From the NCBI RefSeq assembly GCF_007991455.1, contig NZ_BJYJ01000001.1:186001-250000 (forward strand): a stretch of 64,000 nt of DNA, written 5' to 3'. The stretch comes from Chryseobacterium hagamense. Its GTDB lineage: Bacteria > Bacteroidota > Bacteroidia > Flavobacteriales > Weeksellaceae. The position numbers and the translations under genes were made by a program. Below the pieces are notes generated by a model, which searched no databases, was not told the origin of the DNA, and saw only the letters and a program-made list of their open reading frames with translations. Shown in pieces: positions 37,406-45,630 of the stretch (positions are counted from its first letter, which is position 1; each line of letters starts with the position of its first letter).

Positions 37406-37423
37406 TAAATCATAAAAAATTAC

Positions 37424-37431
37424 TATATTTG
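37424..37431 (+). promoter_or_regulatory. tRNA promoter -7 box TATATTTG
   Basis: A full TAnnTTTG match 12 bp before the tRNA 5' end, the usual spacing for a short tRNA leader. Confidence 0.65.
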
Positions 37432-37443
37432 CCAACCTAAAAC

Positions 37444-37515
37444 GGTCCCATAGTTCAACGGATAGAATAGAAGTTTCCTAAACTTTAGATCCAAGTTCGA
37501 TTCTTGGTGGGACTA
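37444..37515 (+). tRNA. tRNA-Arg (anticodon CCU)
   Basis: It folds as a full cloverleaf. The acceptor GGTCCCA pairs with TGGGACT (one G-U). The D stem is GTTC/GAAT. The anticodon stem is GAAGT/ACTTT with loop TTCCTAA and anticodon CCT. The T arm CCAAG-TTCGATT-CTTGG is standard. Discriminator is A; the following bases are CCG, so the 3' CCA is not fully encoded. It reads AGG codons. It is flanked by its own -7 box and a terminator. Confidence 0.93.
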
Positions 37516-37541
37516 CCGGACAGAAATGTCATTATATAAAA

Positions 37542-37574
37542 ACATCACAGGCCTGAAACCTGTGGTGTTTTTTA
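37542..37574 (+). terminator. Terminator after tRNA-Arg
   Basis: ACATCACAGG (37542-37551) pairs with CCTGTGGTGT (37559-37568), followed by a T run. Confidence 0.85.
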
Positions 37575-37618
37575 TTATCAACCTTAGTCAGGTTACCAAA
37601 CCGGGAAATGGTATCCAT

Positions 37619-37647
37619 TAAAAAAAGCTGCCCCTCCGGACAGCCTT
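37619..37647 (-). terminator. uvrA terminator
   Basis: On the minus strand AAGGCTG pairs with CAGCTTT (wobble and mismatch at the end) over a GC-rich loop, then a T run. It lies directly after the uvrA stop. Confidence 0.6.
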
Positions 37648-37652
37648 TATTA

Positions 37653-40445
37653 TTAATTTTCCAGCTTTTCTTTGATGTATTTTGCGGTATGGGATTTTTT
37701 GTCTTTGGCAAGCTGTTCCGGTGTTCCGGTGAAAACCACTTCGCCGCCGTGTTTTCCGGCTTCCGGCCCGATATCGATGATGTAATCTGCCGATTTGATA
37801 ATATCCGGCTGATGTTCGATCACAATCACGGAATGTCCGAGATCGATCAGGGCCTGTAAAGACTTCAGCAATTTTTGGATATCGTGGAAATGCAGGCCGG
37901 TAGACGGCTCGTCAAAAATAAACAGGGTTTTGTCTGTCGTAACGCCTTTTACCAGGAAGGAAGCCAGCTTTACCCGCTGTGCTTCGCCGCCGGAAAGGGT
38001 AGAGGAACTCTGCCCAAGCTGCAGATAGCCCAAACCGACATCCTGCAGAGGTCTTAATTTGGTAACGATTTTCTCTTCTTTATTATCACTGAAGAACTCC
38101 AGTGCTTCGTCAACGGTCATGTGGAGGATATCCGAAATGTTTTTCTCGTCATATCTTACTTCCAGGATCTCGTTTTTAAAGCGGGTTCCTTTACAGGTTT
38201 CACATTCCAGCTCGATGTCTGCCATAAACTGCATAGACACATTGATGACGCCTTCTCCTTTACATTCGTCGCATCGTCCGCCGTCTACATTAAATGAAAA
38301 ATGCTTCGGCTTGTAACCCATCATTTTCGCCATTTTCTGCCTGGCAAAAAGGTCCCGGATGTCATCGTATGCTTTAAGATACGTTACCGGATTTGACCGT
38401 GATGATTTTCCGATCGGATTCTGGTCGATCAGTTCGATGTTTTTAATCAGTTTGGCCGGAAATTCCACGGAATCATAGTCTCCTTTTTTTCCGCCCATAC
38501 CCAATTGGATCTGGATGTCGTTGGTCAGGATTTCCTTCATTAAGGTGGACTTTCCGCTTCCTGAAATTCCGGAGATCACCGCAAGGCTTTCGAGAGGAAT
38601 ATCCACATCAACATTTTTCAGGTTGTTCTGACGCGCCCCCTTTATTTTGATCCATTCTTTCGGTTTTCTGCGCTTTTTCGGGACTTCGATTTCCAGCCTT
38701 CCGGTAAGATATTTTGAAGTCAGGGTATCTGCCTTTTTCAGTTCCTTGTAATCGCCTGCAAATACGAGCTCACCCCCTAAGTAGCCGGCTTCCGGTCCGA
38801 TATCTATGATATAATCTGCGGCCTTCATTACATCTTCGTCGTGCTCTACCACGATAACGGTATTTCCAAGATCACGCAGGTTGTGCAGTACCTCGATTAA
38901 ATTTTCAGTGTCCCTGGAGTGGAGCCCGATGGAAGGCTCGTCAAGAATATAGATGGAACCTACCAGGGAGCTTCCCAAGCTTGTCGCCAGGTTGATCCGC
39001 TGGCTTTCCCCGCCGGAAAGCGTATTGGAGGTTCTGTTCAGGGTTAAGTAGCCCAGCCCTACCTTCAGTAAAAATTCGATACGGGTCGTTATTTCGTACA
39101 GGAGTCTTTTTGCGATTTCCTGATCGTGTTCAGATAACTTCAATCCTTTAATCAAAGGAAAAAGTTCGTCCAGAGGCAGTTCGATCATCGACTGGATGTT
39201 GTGACCGTCGATTTTCACCCAGCCGGTTTCTTCACGCAGCCTCAGGCCTTCGCAGGTCGGGCACAGTGTTTTTCCGCGGTACCGGGAGAGCATGACGCGG
39301 TACTGGATCTTATATAAATTTTCCTCCAGCATCTTAAAGAAATTGTCGATGGAAGGGAAAGTACTTTTTCCGTCGCCTTTCCAAAGGTATTTTCTCTGCT
39401 CTTTCGTTAATTGATGGTAAGGTTTGTGAATCGGGAAATCTTTTGCTTTTTTAATGAAATCCTTTTTCCATTCGCTCATGCTTTCGCCTCTCCATGAAGC
39501 GACGGCATCCTCAAAAACCGATAAGGCTTTGTTCGGGACTACGAGGTCTTCATCGATGCCGATCACTTTTCCGTAGCCTTCGCAGGTCGGGCAGGCTCCG
39601 TAAGGATTATTAAAGCTGAAAAAATGGACGTTCGGTTCCAGGAATTCAATGCCGTCCAGCTCAAACTTGTTGGAGAATTCCTTTACTTTTCCGGTATCCA
39701 TATTCTTCAGTGAACAGTAACCCCGGCCTTCATAAAAAGCCATCTGGATGGAATCCGCCAGACGCTGAAGGAAACTTTCGTCTTCTTCATAGGCAAAACG
39801 GTCGATCACCAGATTGATTTCCATTCCTTTTTCCGGAGTGAAGCCAAAACTTTCGAGGTCTTCAATTCCCGCTACATTGCCGTTCACTTCAAGCCGGGTA
39901 AAACCGGCCAGTTTAAGAACATTCAGATTCTCACCGAAATTTTCCGCATCATAGTCATACGGAGCCGTCAGTAGAAACGAAGCTTCTTTTTTTGAAGCCC
40001 TGATAAAATCCACCACATCGGAAACGGAATCTTTTTTCACTTCCTCACCGGAAACCGGGGAATAGGTTTTCCCGACCCTTGCGAAAAGGAGTTTCATATA
40101 GTCGTAAATTTCCGTGGAAGTCCCTACCGTCGATCGCGGGTTGGAGGAAATCACTTTCTGCTGAATGGCGATGGAAGGTGCCAGTCCTTTGATATCGTCC
40201 ACTTTCGGTTTTTCAAGTTTTCCCAAAAATTGCCTTGCATAAGAGCTTAAGCTCTCTACATACCGTCTTTGTCCTTCCGCATAAATCGTATCAAACGCCA
40301 ATGAGGATTTTCCGCTTCCGGAAACACCCGTGATGACGATCAGCTTATTTTTGGGGATGAGAACATCAATGTGTTTCAGATTGTTAAGATGTGCATTCTT
40401 GACGAAAATCTGTTTTTTAATATCTATATCTGTTTTAGTAGCCAT
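37653..40445 (-). CDS. uvrA: Excinuclease ABC subunit A (UvrA)
   Basis: A 930-residue nucleotide-excision-repair ATPase. Both ABC halves are intact: Walker A GVSGSGKSSLAF and GISGSGKSTLMKE; signatures LSGGESQRINLA and LSGGEAQRVKLA; Walker B ILDEPSIGLH and FDEPSTGLHF. Cys-pair zinc modules appear as CPTCEGYG, CPTCEGLRL and CDECKGEG...CETCKGT. It binds damaged DNA as a dimer with UvrB in the cytoplasm. The length is slightly under the 940-residue norm. Its promoter region contains a 14-18 bp dyad (40502-40519) shared with the transposase side. Confidence 0.97.
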   Translation of the reverse strand: MATKTDIDIKKQIFVKNAHLNNLKHIDVLIPKNKLIVITGVSGSGKSSLAFDTIYAEGQRRYVESLSSYARQFLGKLEKPKVDDIKGLAPSIAIQQKVISSNPRSTVGTSTEIYDYMKLLFARVGKTYSPVSGEEVKKDSVSDVVDFIRASKKEASFLLTAPYDYDAENFGENLNVLKLAGFTRLEVNGNVAGIEDLESFGFTPEKGMEINLVIDRFAYEEDESFLQRLADSIQMAFYEGRGYCSLKNMDTGKVKEFSNKFELDGIEFLEPNVHFFSFNNPYGACPTCEGYGKVIGIDEDLVVPNKALSVFEDAVASWRGESMSEWKKDFIKKAKDFPIHKPYHQLTKEQRKYLWKGDGKSTFPSIDNFFKMLEENLYKIQYRVMLSRYRGKTLCPTCEGLRLREETGWVKIDGHNIQSMIELPLDELFPLIKGLKLSEHDQEIAKRLLYEITTRIEFLLKVGLGYLTLNRTSNTLSGGESQRINLATSLGSSLVGSIYILDEPSIGLHSRDTENLIEVLHNLRDLGNTVIVVEHDEDVMKAADYIIDIGPEAGYLGGELVFAGDYKELKKADTLTSKYLTGRLEIEVPKKRRKPKEWIKIKGARQNNLKNVDVDIPLESLAVISGISGSGKSTLMKEILTNDIQIQLGMGGKKGDYDSVEFPAKLIKNIELIDQNPIGKSSRSNPVTYLKAYDDIRDLFARQKMAKMMGYKPKHFSFNVDGGRCDECKGEGVINVSMQFMADIELECETCKGTRFKNEILEVRYDEKNISDILHMTVDEALEFFSDNKEEKIVTKLRPLQDVGLGYLQLGQSSSTLSGGEAQRVKLASFLVKGVTTDKTLFIFDEPSTGLHFHDIQKLLKSLQALIDLGHSVIVIEHQPDIIKSADYIIDIGPEAGKHGGEVVFTGTPEQLAKDKKSHTAKYIKEKLEN

Positions 40446-40462
40446 AGTAAAATTAAGACTAA

Positions 40463-40470
40463 CAAAATTA
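40463..40470 (-). promoter_or_regulatory. uvrA -7 box TAATTTTG
   Basis: A full TAnnTTTG match on the minus strand 17 bp upstream of the uvrA ATG. Confidence 0.55.
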
Positions 40471-40503
40471 CGAAATTTTGACGGAAGTTCAGGTATATGT
40501 TTA

Positions 40504-40529
40504 GGTAACTATTTACCTATCTACACCAT
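40504..40529 (+). repeat. Repeat copy A, includes dyad TAGGTAA-CTAT-TTACCTA
   Basis: A 26-bp unit starting GGTAACTATTTACC. With flanking bases the dyad 40502-40519 has 7-bp perfect arms. It is about 32 bp upstream of the uvrA -7 box. Copy B differs at four positions, all transitions. Confidence 0.7.
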
Positions 40530-40626
40530 CTGAAAATTAAATTTATACAATATCCGCCTTCTGATTCTTCTGAGGCATTTTCTTGTGCCGGTAAAATTTT
40601 AAAAGTGGGTCAAAGCCGGGCTGTAT

Positions 40627-40652
40627 GGTAATTACTTACCTGTCTACACTAT
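40627..40652 (+). repeat. Repeat copy B
   Basis: A second 26-bp unit, GGTAATTACTTACC followed by TGTCTACACTAT, 123 bp from copy A. It keeps the 5-bp GGTAA/TTACC arms. A looser TTACCTA match in inverted orientation lies at about 41796-41802, past the transposase. Confidence 0.7.
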
Positions 40653-40802
40653 TCAAAATGATACGTTTTATCAAATCCTGTTGAAATAAATTGCCCCTGG
40701 TTTTTCTAAATCACGATTTTTTGAAAAATATGAAACTTTAACTAAAATTTAATAATATGAAGTCAAACTATGCGTTCAGATAATTGCTAATATTGCAATA
40801 CC

Positions 40803-41729
40803 ATGATTAACACAAATTTCAAGTCTGTACTGGAATTAGTTCACACTTTCTCTTCAGAGCAGGTATGTATAGACTACTTAGAGCAAATGAGATGGGGCGG
40901 ATCCGTTGAAAGTCCGTTCGATCAAGAATCAAAGATCTATAAATGCAGTAACAACCGTTACCGCTGCAAGAATACCGGCAAGTACTTCAATGTAAAAACC
41001 GGCACGATGTTCGAGAATACCAAGATCAGCCTTCAGAAATGGTTTCTGGCCATCTGGCTGCTAACCTGCGGCAAAAAAGGCATCAGTTCGGTCCAACTCG
41101 CAAAAGACATCGGTGTTACCCAGAAGACCGCATGGTTTTTGTCCCACCGTATCCGTGAATGTTTCGGCATTGAAAATAGCCATGCGCTGGAAGGGGACAT
41201 CGAATGTGACGAAACCTTTGTCGGCGGCAAAAACAAAAACCGGCACTCCCGGAAAAAAGCAAAATATACCGGAGGACGTAATTTTCCGGATAAGGTTCCG
41301 GTCATGGGCATGCTGCAGCGGGGCGGTAAGATGAATGCCTTCGTGATAGAAAATACCGGTAAAGACAATATCCAGCCGTTGATCTACCGGTACATAAGCC
41401 TGAAGAATACAAGGCTGATCAGTGATGAATGGTCCGGGTATAACGGACTGCAAAAATCTTATCACCATCTGGTCATTGATCATTCTAAAAAAGAATATGT
41501 AAGCAGGCAGGATAAAACAATACACACCAACAGCATTGAAGGCTGCTGGAAAATCCTTAAAAACTCACTTTACGGCATATACAATTCCGTTTCAAGAAAA
41601 CATCTTCAACGGTATGTCAACGAGTTTCTCTACCGGTTCAATCTGAGAAACGCTCCGGATCACACCAAATTTGTTTATCTTCTGAGGAAAAGTAAAGTCA
41701 GGACCAAATACAAAAGTCTCATCTTATAA
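40803..41729 (+). mobile_element. IS1595-family transposase
   Basis: A 308-residue transposase of the IS1595 (ISXO2-like) family. Residues about 25-75 form a degenerate zinc-ribbon (YKCSNNRYRCKNTGKYFNVKTGTMF) in which the usual first Cys pair is replaced by SPFD. A helix-turn-helix follows (ISSVQLAKDIGVTQKTAWFL). The catalytic core has Asp136 in ECDETFVGG, Asp208 in SDEWSGY and Asn243 in HTNSIEGCWK. The reading frame is intact, so it may be active. Terminal inverted repeats and target duplications could not be defined with confidence. It lies between uvrA and an orphan small gene. Confidence 0.88.
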
Positions 41730-41963
41730 CCTTCTGTATAACCGGAAATTTCAAGAGTAACAGAACAGATCAGTAGATGTTATCCGTTTTTACAGTAGGT
41801 AAGAAAATAGGGATAAGATACGAATACGGTTAGATATTCATAAATTTGTTACCGGAGATTATATTATTTGATGACCGGTTGTTTTTATGGAGACTGAAAA
41901 TCTGAAAAAGAAATAATTATTCCTTTCAGATTAGCCTAAATATGACTACTTTAACCGTTGAAA

Positions 41964-42185
41964 ATGTTACCTGATATATTAAAAGAAAAAAAAATAAAAA
42001 GTATTCTTATAGAACAAGAAGAATATTTTGATGCAACTGATATCAAAAACAATCATCCTGATTTGAAAATTGATGTCAGCCAGGTCATTGTTTTTAAAAA
42101 AGCGGAGTTTATAAAGGCAGAGCATGTAGCACCTTTAACCGGTTTCGATCATATGATTAAACATGTTTTTAAACCGAAAAAATAG
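41964..42185 (+). CDS. Small hypothetical protein
   Basis: A 73-residue Lys-rich protein from the ATG at 41964; a TTG at 41958 would add two residues. There is no signal peptide or membrane segment. The stretch SILIEQEEYFDATDI faintly recalls BRO/KilA-N-type phage antirepressor domains, but the match is too short to rely on. A ten-codon frame starting ATG 41942 overlaps its start in another frame. It is downstream of the transposase and may be accessory DNA. It is AT-rich. Function unknown. Confidence 0.55.
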   Translation: MLPDILKEKKIKSILIEQEEYFDATDIKNNHPDLKIDVSQVIVFKKAEFIKAEHVAPLTGFDHMIKHVFKPKK

Positions 42186-42387
42186 GTTTGTTTAAAAACA
42201 GAATTACAATTGATCTTTTCTAAATTGACTCTGAATGATCCGGGATTAAGGATCTTGACGAATTTTATGGCGTCCGCATATTTTATACCATTTAAATTTT
42301 GAATATTAAAAAAAGAACATATTTTCATTATCGTAATCGAAAAAATGGTGTTTAATGAAAATTTATGTGAATATTATTAACAAGGTA

Positions 42388-42418
42388 TTGTTTTTTAGTA
42401 GAAAATACATTAAAATTG
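42388..42418 (+). promoter_or_regulatory. Promoter for microgene: TTG-N20-TAAAATTG
   Basis: The -33 TTG at 42388-42390 and -7 box TAAAATTG at 42411-42418 (one mismatch to TAnnTTTG) are separated by 20 bp. Predicted transcription start is near 42424, about 18 nt before the microgene ATG. Confidence 0.45.
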
Positions 42419-42441
42419 TACTTATTAATTGGTAATTAAAT

Positions 42442-42492
42442 ATGAGAAAACTATTCAGAGATCTGGTTACACATTTAATGAGAAAAAGATAA
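42442..42492 (+). CDS. Candidate microgene, 16-residue cationic peptide
   Basis: ATG at 42442 to TAA at 42490-42492 encodes MRKLFRDLVTHLMRKR, a short amphipathic peptide with positively charged ends and a hydrophobic centre. It has its own promoter-like pair upstream and a strong intrinsic terminator 19 bp downstream, giving a transcript of about 110 nt. The following receptor gene has a separate promoter, so this is not simply a leader for it. Possible roles are a membrane-active or regulatory peptide, a small toxin, or a dual-function RNA. I do not recognise a family. The reading could be fortuitous because the ORF is so short. Confidence 0.4.
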   Translation: MRKLFRDLVTHLMRKR

Positions 42493-42508
42493 ACACGATA
42501 ATTCCCGG

Positions 42509-42538
42509 GATGCGATTTTTTCGCATCCTTTTTTTTAT
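42509..42538 (+). terminator. Terminator after microgene
   Basis: GGATGCGA pairs with TCGCATCC over TTTT, followed by eight or more T residues. This is a textbook intrinsic terminator with no other gene within 300 bp upstream. Confidence 0.9.
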
Positions 42539-42549
42539 GACAACTATCA

Positions 42550-42581
42550 TTTGCCTGTGTTGGCGAACTCCACTATTTTTG
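42550..42581 (+). promoter_or_regulatory. Receptor promoter TTTG-N20-TATTTTTG
   Basis: The -33 TTTG at 42550-42553 and -7 TATTTTTG at 42574-42581 both match the Bacteroidota consensus with 20-bp spacing, 34 bp before the receptor ATG. Confidence 0.7.
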
Positions 42582-42615
42582 AGACCATAAACTAACTGAG
42601 AATAAACCCGAAATT

Positions 42616-44427
42616 ATGATTAAAAAAGCTGGGAGTATTTTTTTCCTTGGTGCTCTGTTTTTCGTTCAGGCACAGGAAAAGTCAACGGATATTGAAACCA
42701 TTGAAGTCCAGGGAAAGCTTTTTTCCACCCCTTACAAAGCGGCCAACCAAAACATTACGGTCATTACAAAAGAAGACATTATCAATTCCCCGGCGAAAAG
42801 CATTGATGAAATCCTTCAGCTGGTTCCGGGAATGGACATCCGCAGGAGGGGAGCCAACGGGGTACAGAGTGACATCGGGTTCCGGGGGAGCTCTTTTGAG
42901 CAGGTTCTGCTGCTTTTGAACGGAATCAGGATGAATGATTCCCAGACCGGGCACAATTCCATGAATCTTCCGGTAGATCTGGATGAAGTGGAAAGGATCG
43001 AGGTTATCAAAGGTCCTGCGGCCAGAAGGTTCGGACAGAATGCGTATGCAGGCGTCATCAACGTGATTACAAAGACAGACCCCGGGAAAAGGGTGAAAGT
43101 AAGTGCTGAAGGCGGAGATTTTGAAACCTATGGCTTCGGCCTGAATGCCCGGCTGGGAAATGAAAAATTTTCAAATTCCCTGCAGGCCAACTCCGCGAGC
43201 TCCCAGGGATACATCTACAATACAGACTATGAAATCCGGAATGTTTTTTACCAGAGCAAGCTGAATATTAAAGAAGGCGATATCAGATTACAGGCCGGCT
43301 TTTCAGAGAAAAAATTCGGAGCCAACGGATTCTATTCGTCCAAAGCTGCTACCGATCAGTATGAAGAAACGCAGGCTTCTGTGGTGAGTCTTGCACACCG
43401 GCAAAAATTCGGGAAATTGAAACTGAATTCAAATCTGTACTGGAGGAGAGGGCAGGATATGTACCTCTTCAACAGGGAAAAGCCGGAAATATACCGCAAT
43501 ATGCACATTGGAAATAATGTAGGCGGTGAAGTGAACTCCGCTTACGACTGGGGATTGGGAACCACGGGATTAGGTGTTGAACTGAGAAAGGAACTGCTGG
43601 TAAGCAACAACCTGGGCAACAGAAACCGCTTTGTTTCGCAGGTATTTTTCGAACATCATTTTTCTTTACTTGACAACAGGCTGTCCATAAGCCCCGGCAT
43701 TTCCTGGGCTAATTACTCGAAGGAAGGAAACTTTTTCTATCCGGGACTGGATGCCGGCTTTACCTTTAATGAAAACAATAAGGTCTACGGAAATATTGCC
43801 CGGGTACACCGGGTGCCGACGTTTACCGATCTTTACTATACCAGCAAAACGGAACACGGGAATCCTGATCTAAGACCTGAAAATGCGGTATATTCCGAAA
43901 TCGGTTACCAGTATCAGACTAAAAATATCCTCGTGAAAGTAAGCGGATTCCTGAGGGATACGCATGATGCAATCGACTGGACCAAAATCAATGAAAGCGA
44001 TACTTTCTGGTCTGCCCAGAATATCGGGAATACCACCATCAAAGGCATTGAAGCCGAATTGAATCACCGGTTGAACGACTGGCTGAAATACACGGTCGGC
44101 TATACCTATCTGGATAATAAAATCAACCAGCCGGGAAATTTTTTGGCACGGTATGCCTTGGATAATTTAAGGCACCAGTTTATCGCGAAATTAGAAACCC
44201 GGTTTCTTAAAAATTTCACCAACGAAATTGCATATCGTTATAATGAACGGCTGAATAACGGAAGCTATCATCTGGTCGATGAAAAATTAAGTTTCGTTAA
44301 AAAAGACTTCTCCGTATATGTTCTGGTTAATAATATAACAAACACTTATTATACAGAGACTTTTGGCGTACAGATGCCACAAAGGTGGTTTCATTTGGGG
44401 TTTTCCTATAATATCAATATTAAGTAA
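42616..44427 (+). CDS. TonB-dependent outer-membrane receptor
   Basis: A 603-residue receptor: signal peptide to about residue 19, TonB box region IETIEVQGK, and plug domain with ITVITKEDIINSPAKSIDEILQLVPGMDIRRRG and VERIEVIKGPAARRFGQNAYAGVINVITK. The beta-barrel ends in aromatic HLGFSYNINIK. Its compact size, BtuB-like plug and absence of a SusD partner point to a small ligand such as a vitamin, metal chelate or siderophore rather than glycan. No riboswitch or Fur-type box was recognised to choose among them. A DUF2490 gene follows 72 bp later under its own -7 box. Confidence 0.9.
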   Translation: MIKKAGSIFFLGALFFVQAQEKSTDIETIEVQGKLFSTPYKAANQNITVITKEDIINSPAKSIDEILQLVPGMDIRRRGANGVQSDIGFRGSSFEQVLLLLNGIRMNDSQTGHNSMNLPVDLDEVERIEVIKGPAARRFGQNAYAGVINVITKTDPGKRVKVSAEGGDFETYGFGLNARLGNEKFSNSLQANSASSQGYIYNTDYEIRNVFYQSKLNIKEGDIRLQAGFSEKKFGANGFYSSKAATDQYEETQASVVSLAHRQKFGKLKLNSNLYWRRGQDMYLFNREKPEIYRNMHIGNNVGGEVNSAYDWGLGTTGLGVELRKELLVSNNLGNRNRFVSQVFFEHHFSLLDNRLSISPGISWANYSKEGNFFYPGLDAGFTFNENNKVYGNIARVHRVPTFTDLYYTSKTEHGNPDLRPENAVYSEIGYQYQTKNILVKVSGFLRDTHDAIDWTKINESDTFWSAQNIGNTTIKGIEAELNHRLNDWLKYTVGYTYLDNKINQPGNFLARYALDNLRHQFIAKLETRFLKNFTNEIAYRYNERLNNGSYHLVDEKLSFVKKDFSVYVLVNNITNTYYTETFGVQMPQRWFHLGFSYNINIK

Positions 44428-44478
44428 ATGTTAATTAATAATGAATTAAAGTTAATATTACGAAATTGTTAATTCATC

Positions 44479-44486
44479 TACATTTG
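44479..44486 (+). promoter_or_regulatory. -7 box TACATTTG
   Basis: A full TAnnTTTG match 13 bp before the ATG at 44500, giving a very short leader for the DUF2490 gene. Confidence 0.55.
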
Positions 44487-44499
44487 CAAAAATTTTTAC

Positions 44500-45216
44500 A
44501 TGAAATTATTTATAAGTTTGAGCTTACTGCTAAGCGTTACTTTTTTTAAAGCCCAGGAACATATTTCCAGCTTCAATGCACTCACCATAACTTATAAATT
44601 TCATCCTAAATTCTTCCTGTATCTTGAAGGCCAGTCCAGAGGGATCGAAGAATACAGCTATCCCGATTATTATGAAATAAAAGGAGGTCTGGGATATAAT
44701 CTGACGAAGAATCATAAGCCCTTTGTAGGTTTGGGAAGATATGCGACCTATAAAGAGCATGCCATCAACAAGGAGGAATTCCGGGTCTGGCTGCAGGATG
44801 TGATCGATTTTAAAAAAGGAATCGTTAAGTTCGAAAACCGCATACGTGTTGAAAAATCCTGGTTTTATGAACCGCAGACGGATAAAAACTCGGAAAGAAT
44901 GCGGTACCGGTACCGTCTGAATGTTTCAGTACCGCTGAATGCCAAGAAAATCGGTCCGAAAACACTTTTTGCCAATGTTTATGATGAAATATTTATTGTT
45001 TCCCCTAACAAACCATCATTTGCCAGGAACAGGATTTACGGCGGTCTTGGATATCAGATCGACGAACATTTCGGGGTACTTGGCGGATATCTTCTTCAAA
45101 GGGAATTTGAAGCCAAAGGAAACAGGAATTTCCATTTTGTCTACCTCGCCTTAAACATCAATATAGACGATACCAATCCGCCGGCCAGAACCTATCATTT
45201 CCCGGGTGCGGATTAA
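44500..45216 (+). CDS. DUF2490-family outer-membrane beta-barrel protein
   Basis: A 238-residue exported protein with signal peptide MKLFISLSLLLSVTFFKAQ. The rest is alternating beta strands rich in Tyr, Phe and Arg, including YEIKGGLGYNLTKNHKPFVGLGRY, FENRIRVEKSWFY and RMRYRYRLNVSV, in line with DUF2490. The last strands end LALNINIDD, before a short tail. It is presumably a small outer-membrane barrel. Function is unknown. The co-directional TonB-dependent receptor just upstream suggests a related surface role, but each has its own promoter-like box. Confidence 0.82.
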   Translation: MKLFISLSLLLSVTFFKAQEHISSFNALTITYKFHPKFFLYLEGQSRGIEEYSYPDYYEIKGGLGYNLTKNHKPFVGLGRYATYKEHAINKEEFRVWLQDVIDFKKGIVKFENRIRVEKSWFYEPQTDKNSERMRYRYRLNVSVPLNAKKIGPKTLFANVYDEIFIVSPNKPSFARNRIYGGLGYQIDEHFGVLGGYLLQREFEAKGNRNFHFVYLALNINIDDTNPPARTYHFPGAD

Positions 45217-45630
45217 CAGGACAATTCAGGTTTAAATAAATTCTCCACAGCAGATCTGTGGAGGATTATATTTTACGTGAACTGAAAGGCGGACCGGAGT
45301 TAGCAGGCTGGAAGAGGGAAGCCGGATGCAGGAAGTCTTTCCCGTCAAAATATCATGATGGTTTTGATAATAAGACAAAACATTTTGTCATTCTATCGAA
45401 GGAAATCCCTGTTTAATCCTGAATAAACAGCCTCAAACCAAGATCTGATTTATATTGTTTTAAAGTCCCGAAGGAACGGCTTACTAAAGGATAGGATAAA
45501 ATCCTATCAGAAGCGTAACGTTTACTTATCTTAACCAGAGAAATTCTAATCATAATCCTGATTAAATCATCCTTAATTTTATTTTGAATTAAGTAATTAC
45601 GTGAATTGATATGGCCGAGTTCACATTATT
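45217..45630. other. Intergenic region with dispersed repeat
   Basis: A 414-bp spacer between convergent genes. It contains a CTCCACAG / CTGTGGAG hairpin at about 45242-45264 that probably ends the DUF2490 transcript, a repeat copy at 45305-45387, and a short AGGATAGG-AT-AAAATCCTAT-type inverted repeat near 45489-45509. No ORF is supported. Confidence 0.6.
45305..45387 (+). repeat. Dispersed repeat copy 1
   Basis: About 83 bp similar to 58175-58256. The first 36 bases agree at about 30 positions (AGGCTGGAAGAGGG-AGCCGGATGC core), and the AT-richer remainder keeps GTCA-AAATAT-AT and TTGAT-AT-A landmarks. Both copies lie just after a gene end. Confidence 0.6.

Larger units (their letters stand above)
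37129..37443. other. Intergenic region with two hairpins before tRNA
   Basis: It holds a hairpin at about 37304-37332 (AAGCACAGC / GCTGTGCTT then T6), a second at 37373-37402 (GAATTCGCTC / GAGCGGATTC then a T-rich run), and the tRNA promoter. No coding sequence is supported between the hairpins. Confidence 0.55.
40446..40802. other. Intergenic region with duplicated 26-bp motif
   Basis: The 357-bp spacer between uvrA and the transposase holds the uvrA -7 box and two copies of a 26-bp motif (see repeats). The rest is AT-rich without ORFs. Confidence 0.7.
42186..42615. other. Intergenic region holding a microgene and the receptor promoter
   Basis: A 430-bp region before the TonB-dependent receptor. 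Its left half is AT-rich with nothing recognised. Its right half carries a -33/-7 pair, a 16-codon ORF, a strong terminator, and then a second promoter for the receptor. No cobalamin or other riboswitch fold is evident. Confidence 0.6.

Noticed and set aside
37352-37414. Twenty-codon frame MRCIYLLNSLLKSGFFYFKS before the tRNA
   Set aside because: It runs through a terminator stem and T run and has no promoter, so it is probably chance.
40803-41729. Defined IS ends with target-site duplication
   Set aside because: Only a short TTACCTA core is shared between left and right flanks, too little to define terminal inverted repeats.
42186-42615. Possible cobalamin riboswitch upstream of the TonB-dependent receptor
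   Set aside because: No conserved B12-box-like segment or multi-stem fold was found; the strong hairpin there follows the microgene and precedes a separate promoter.
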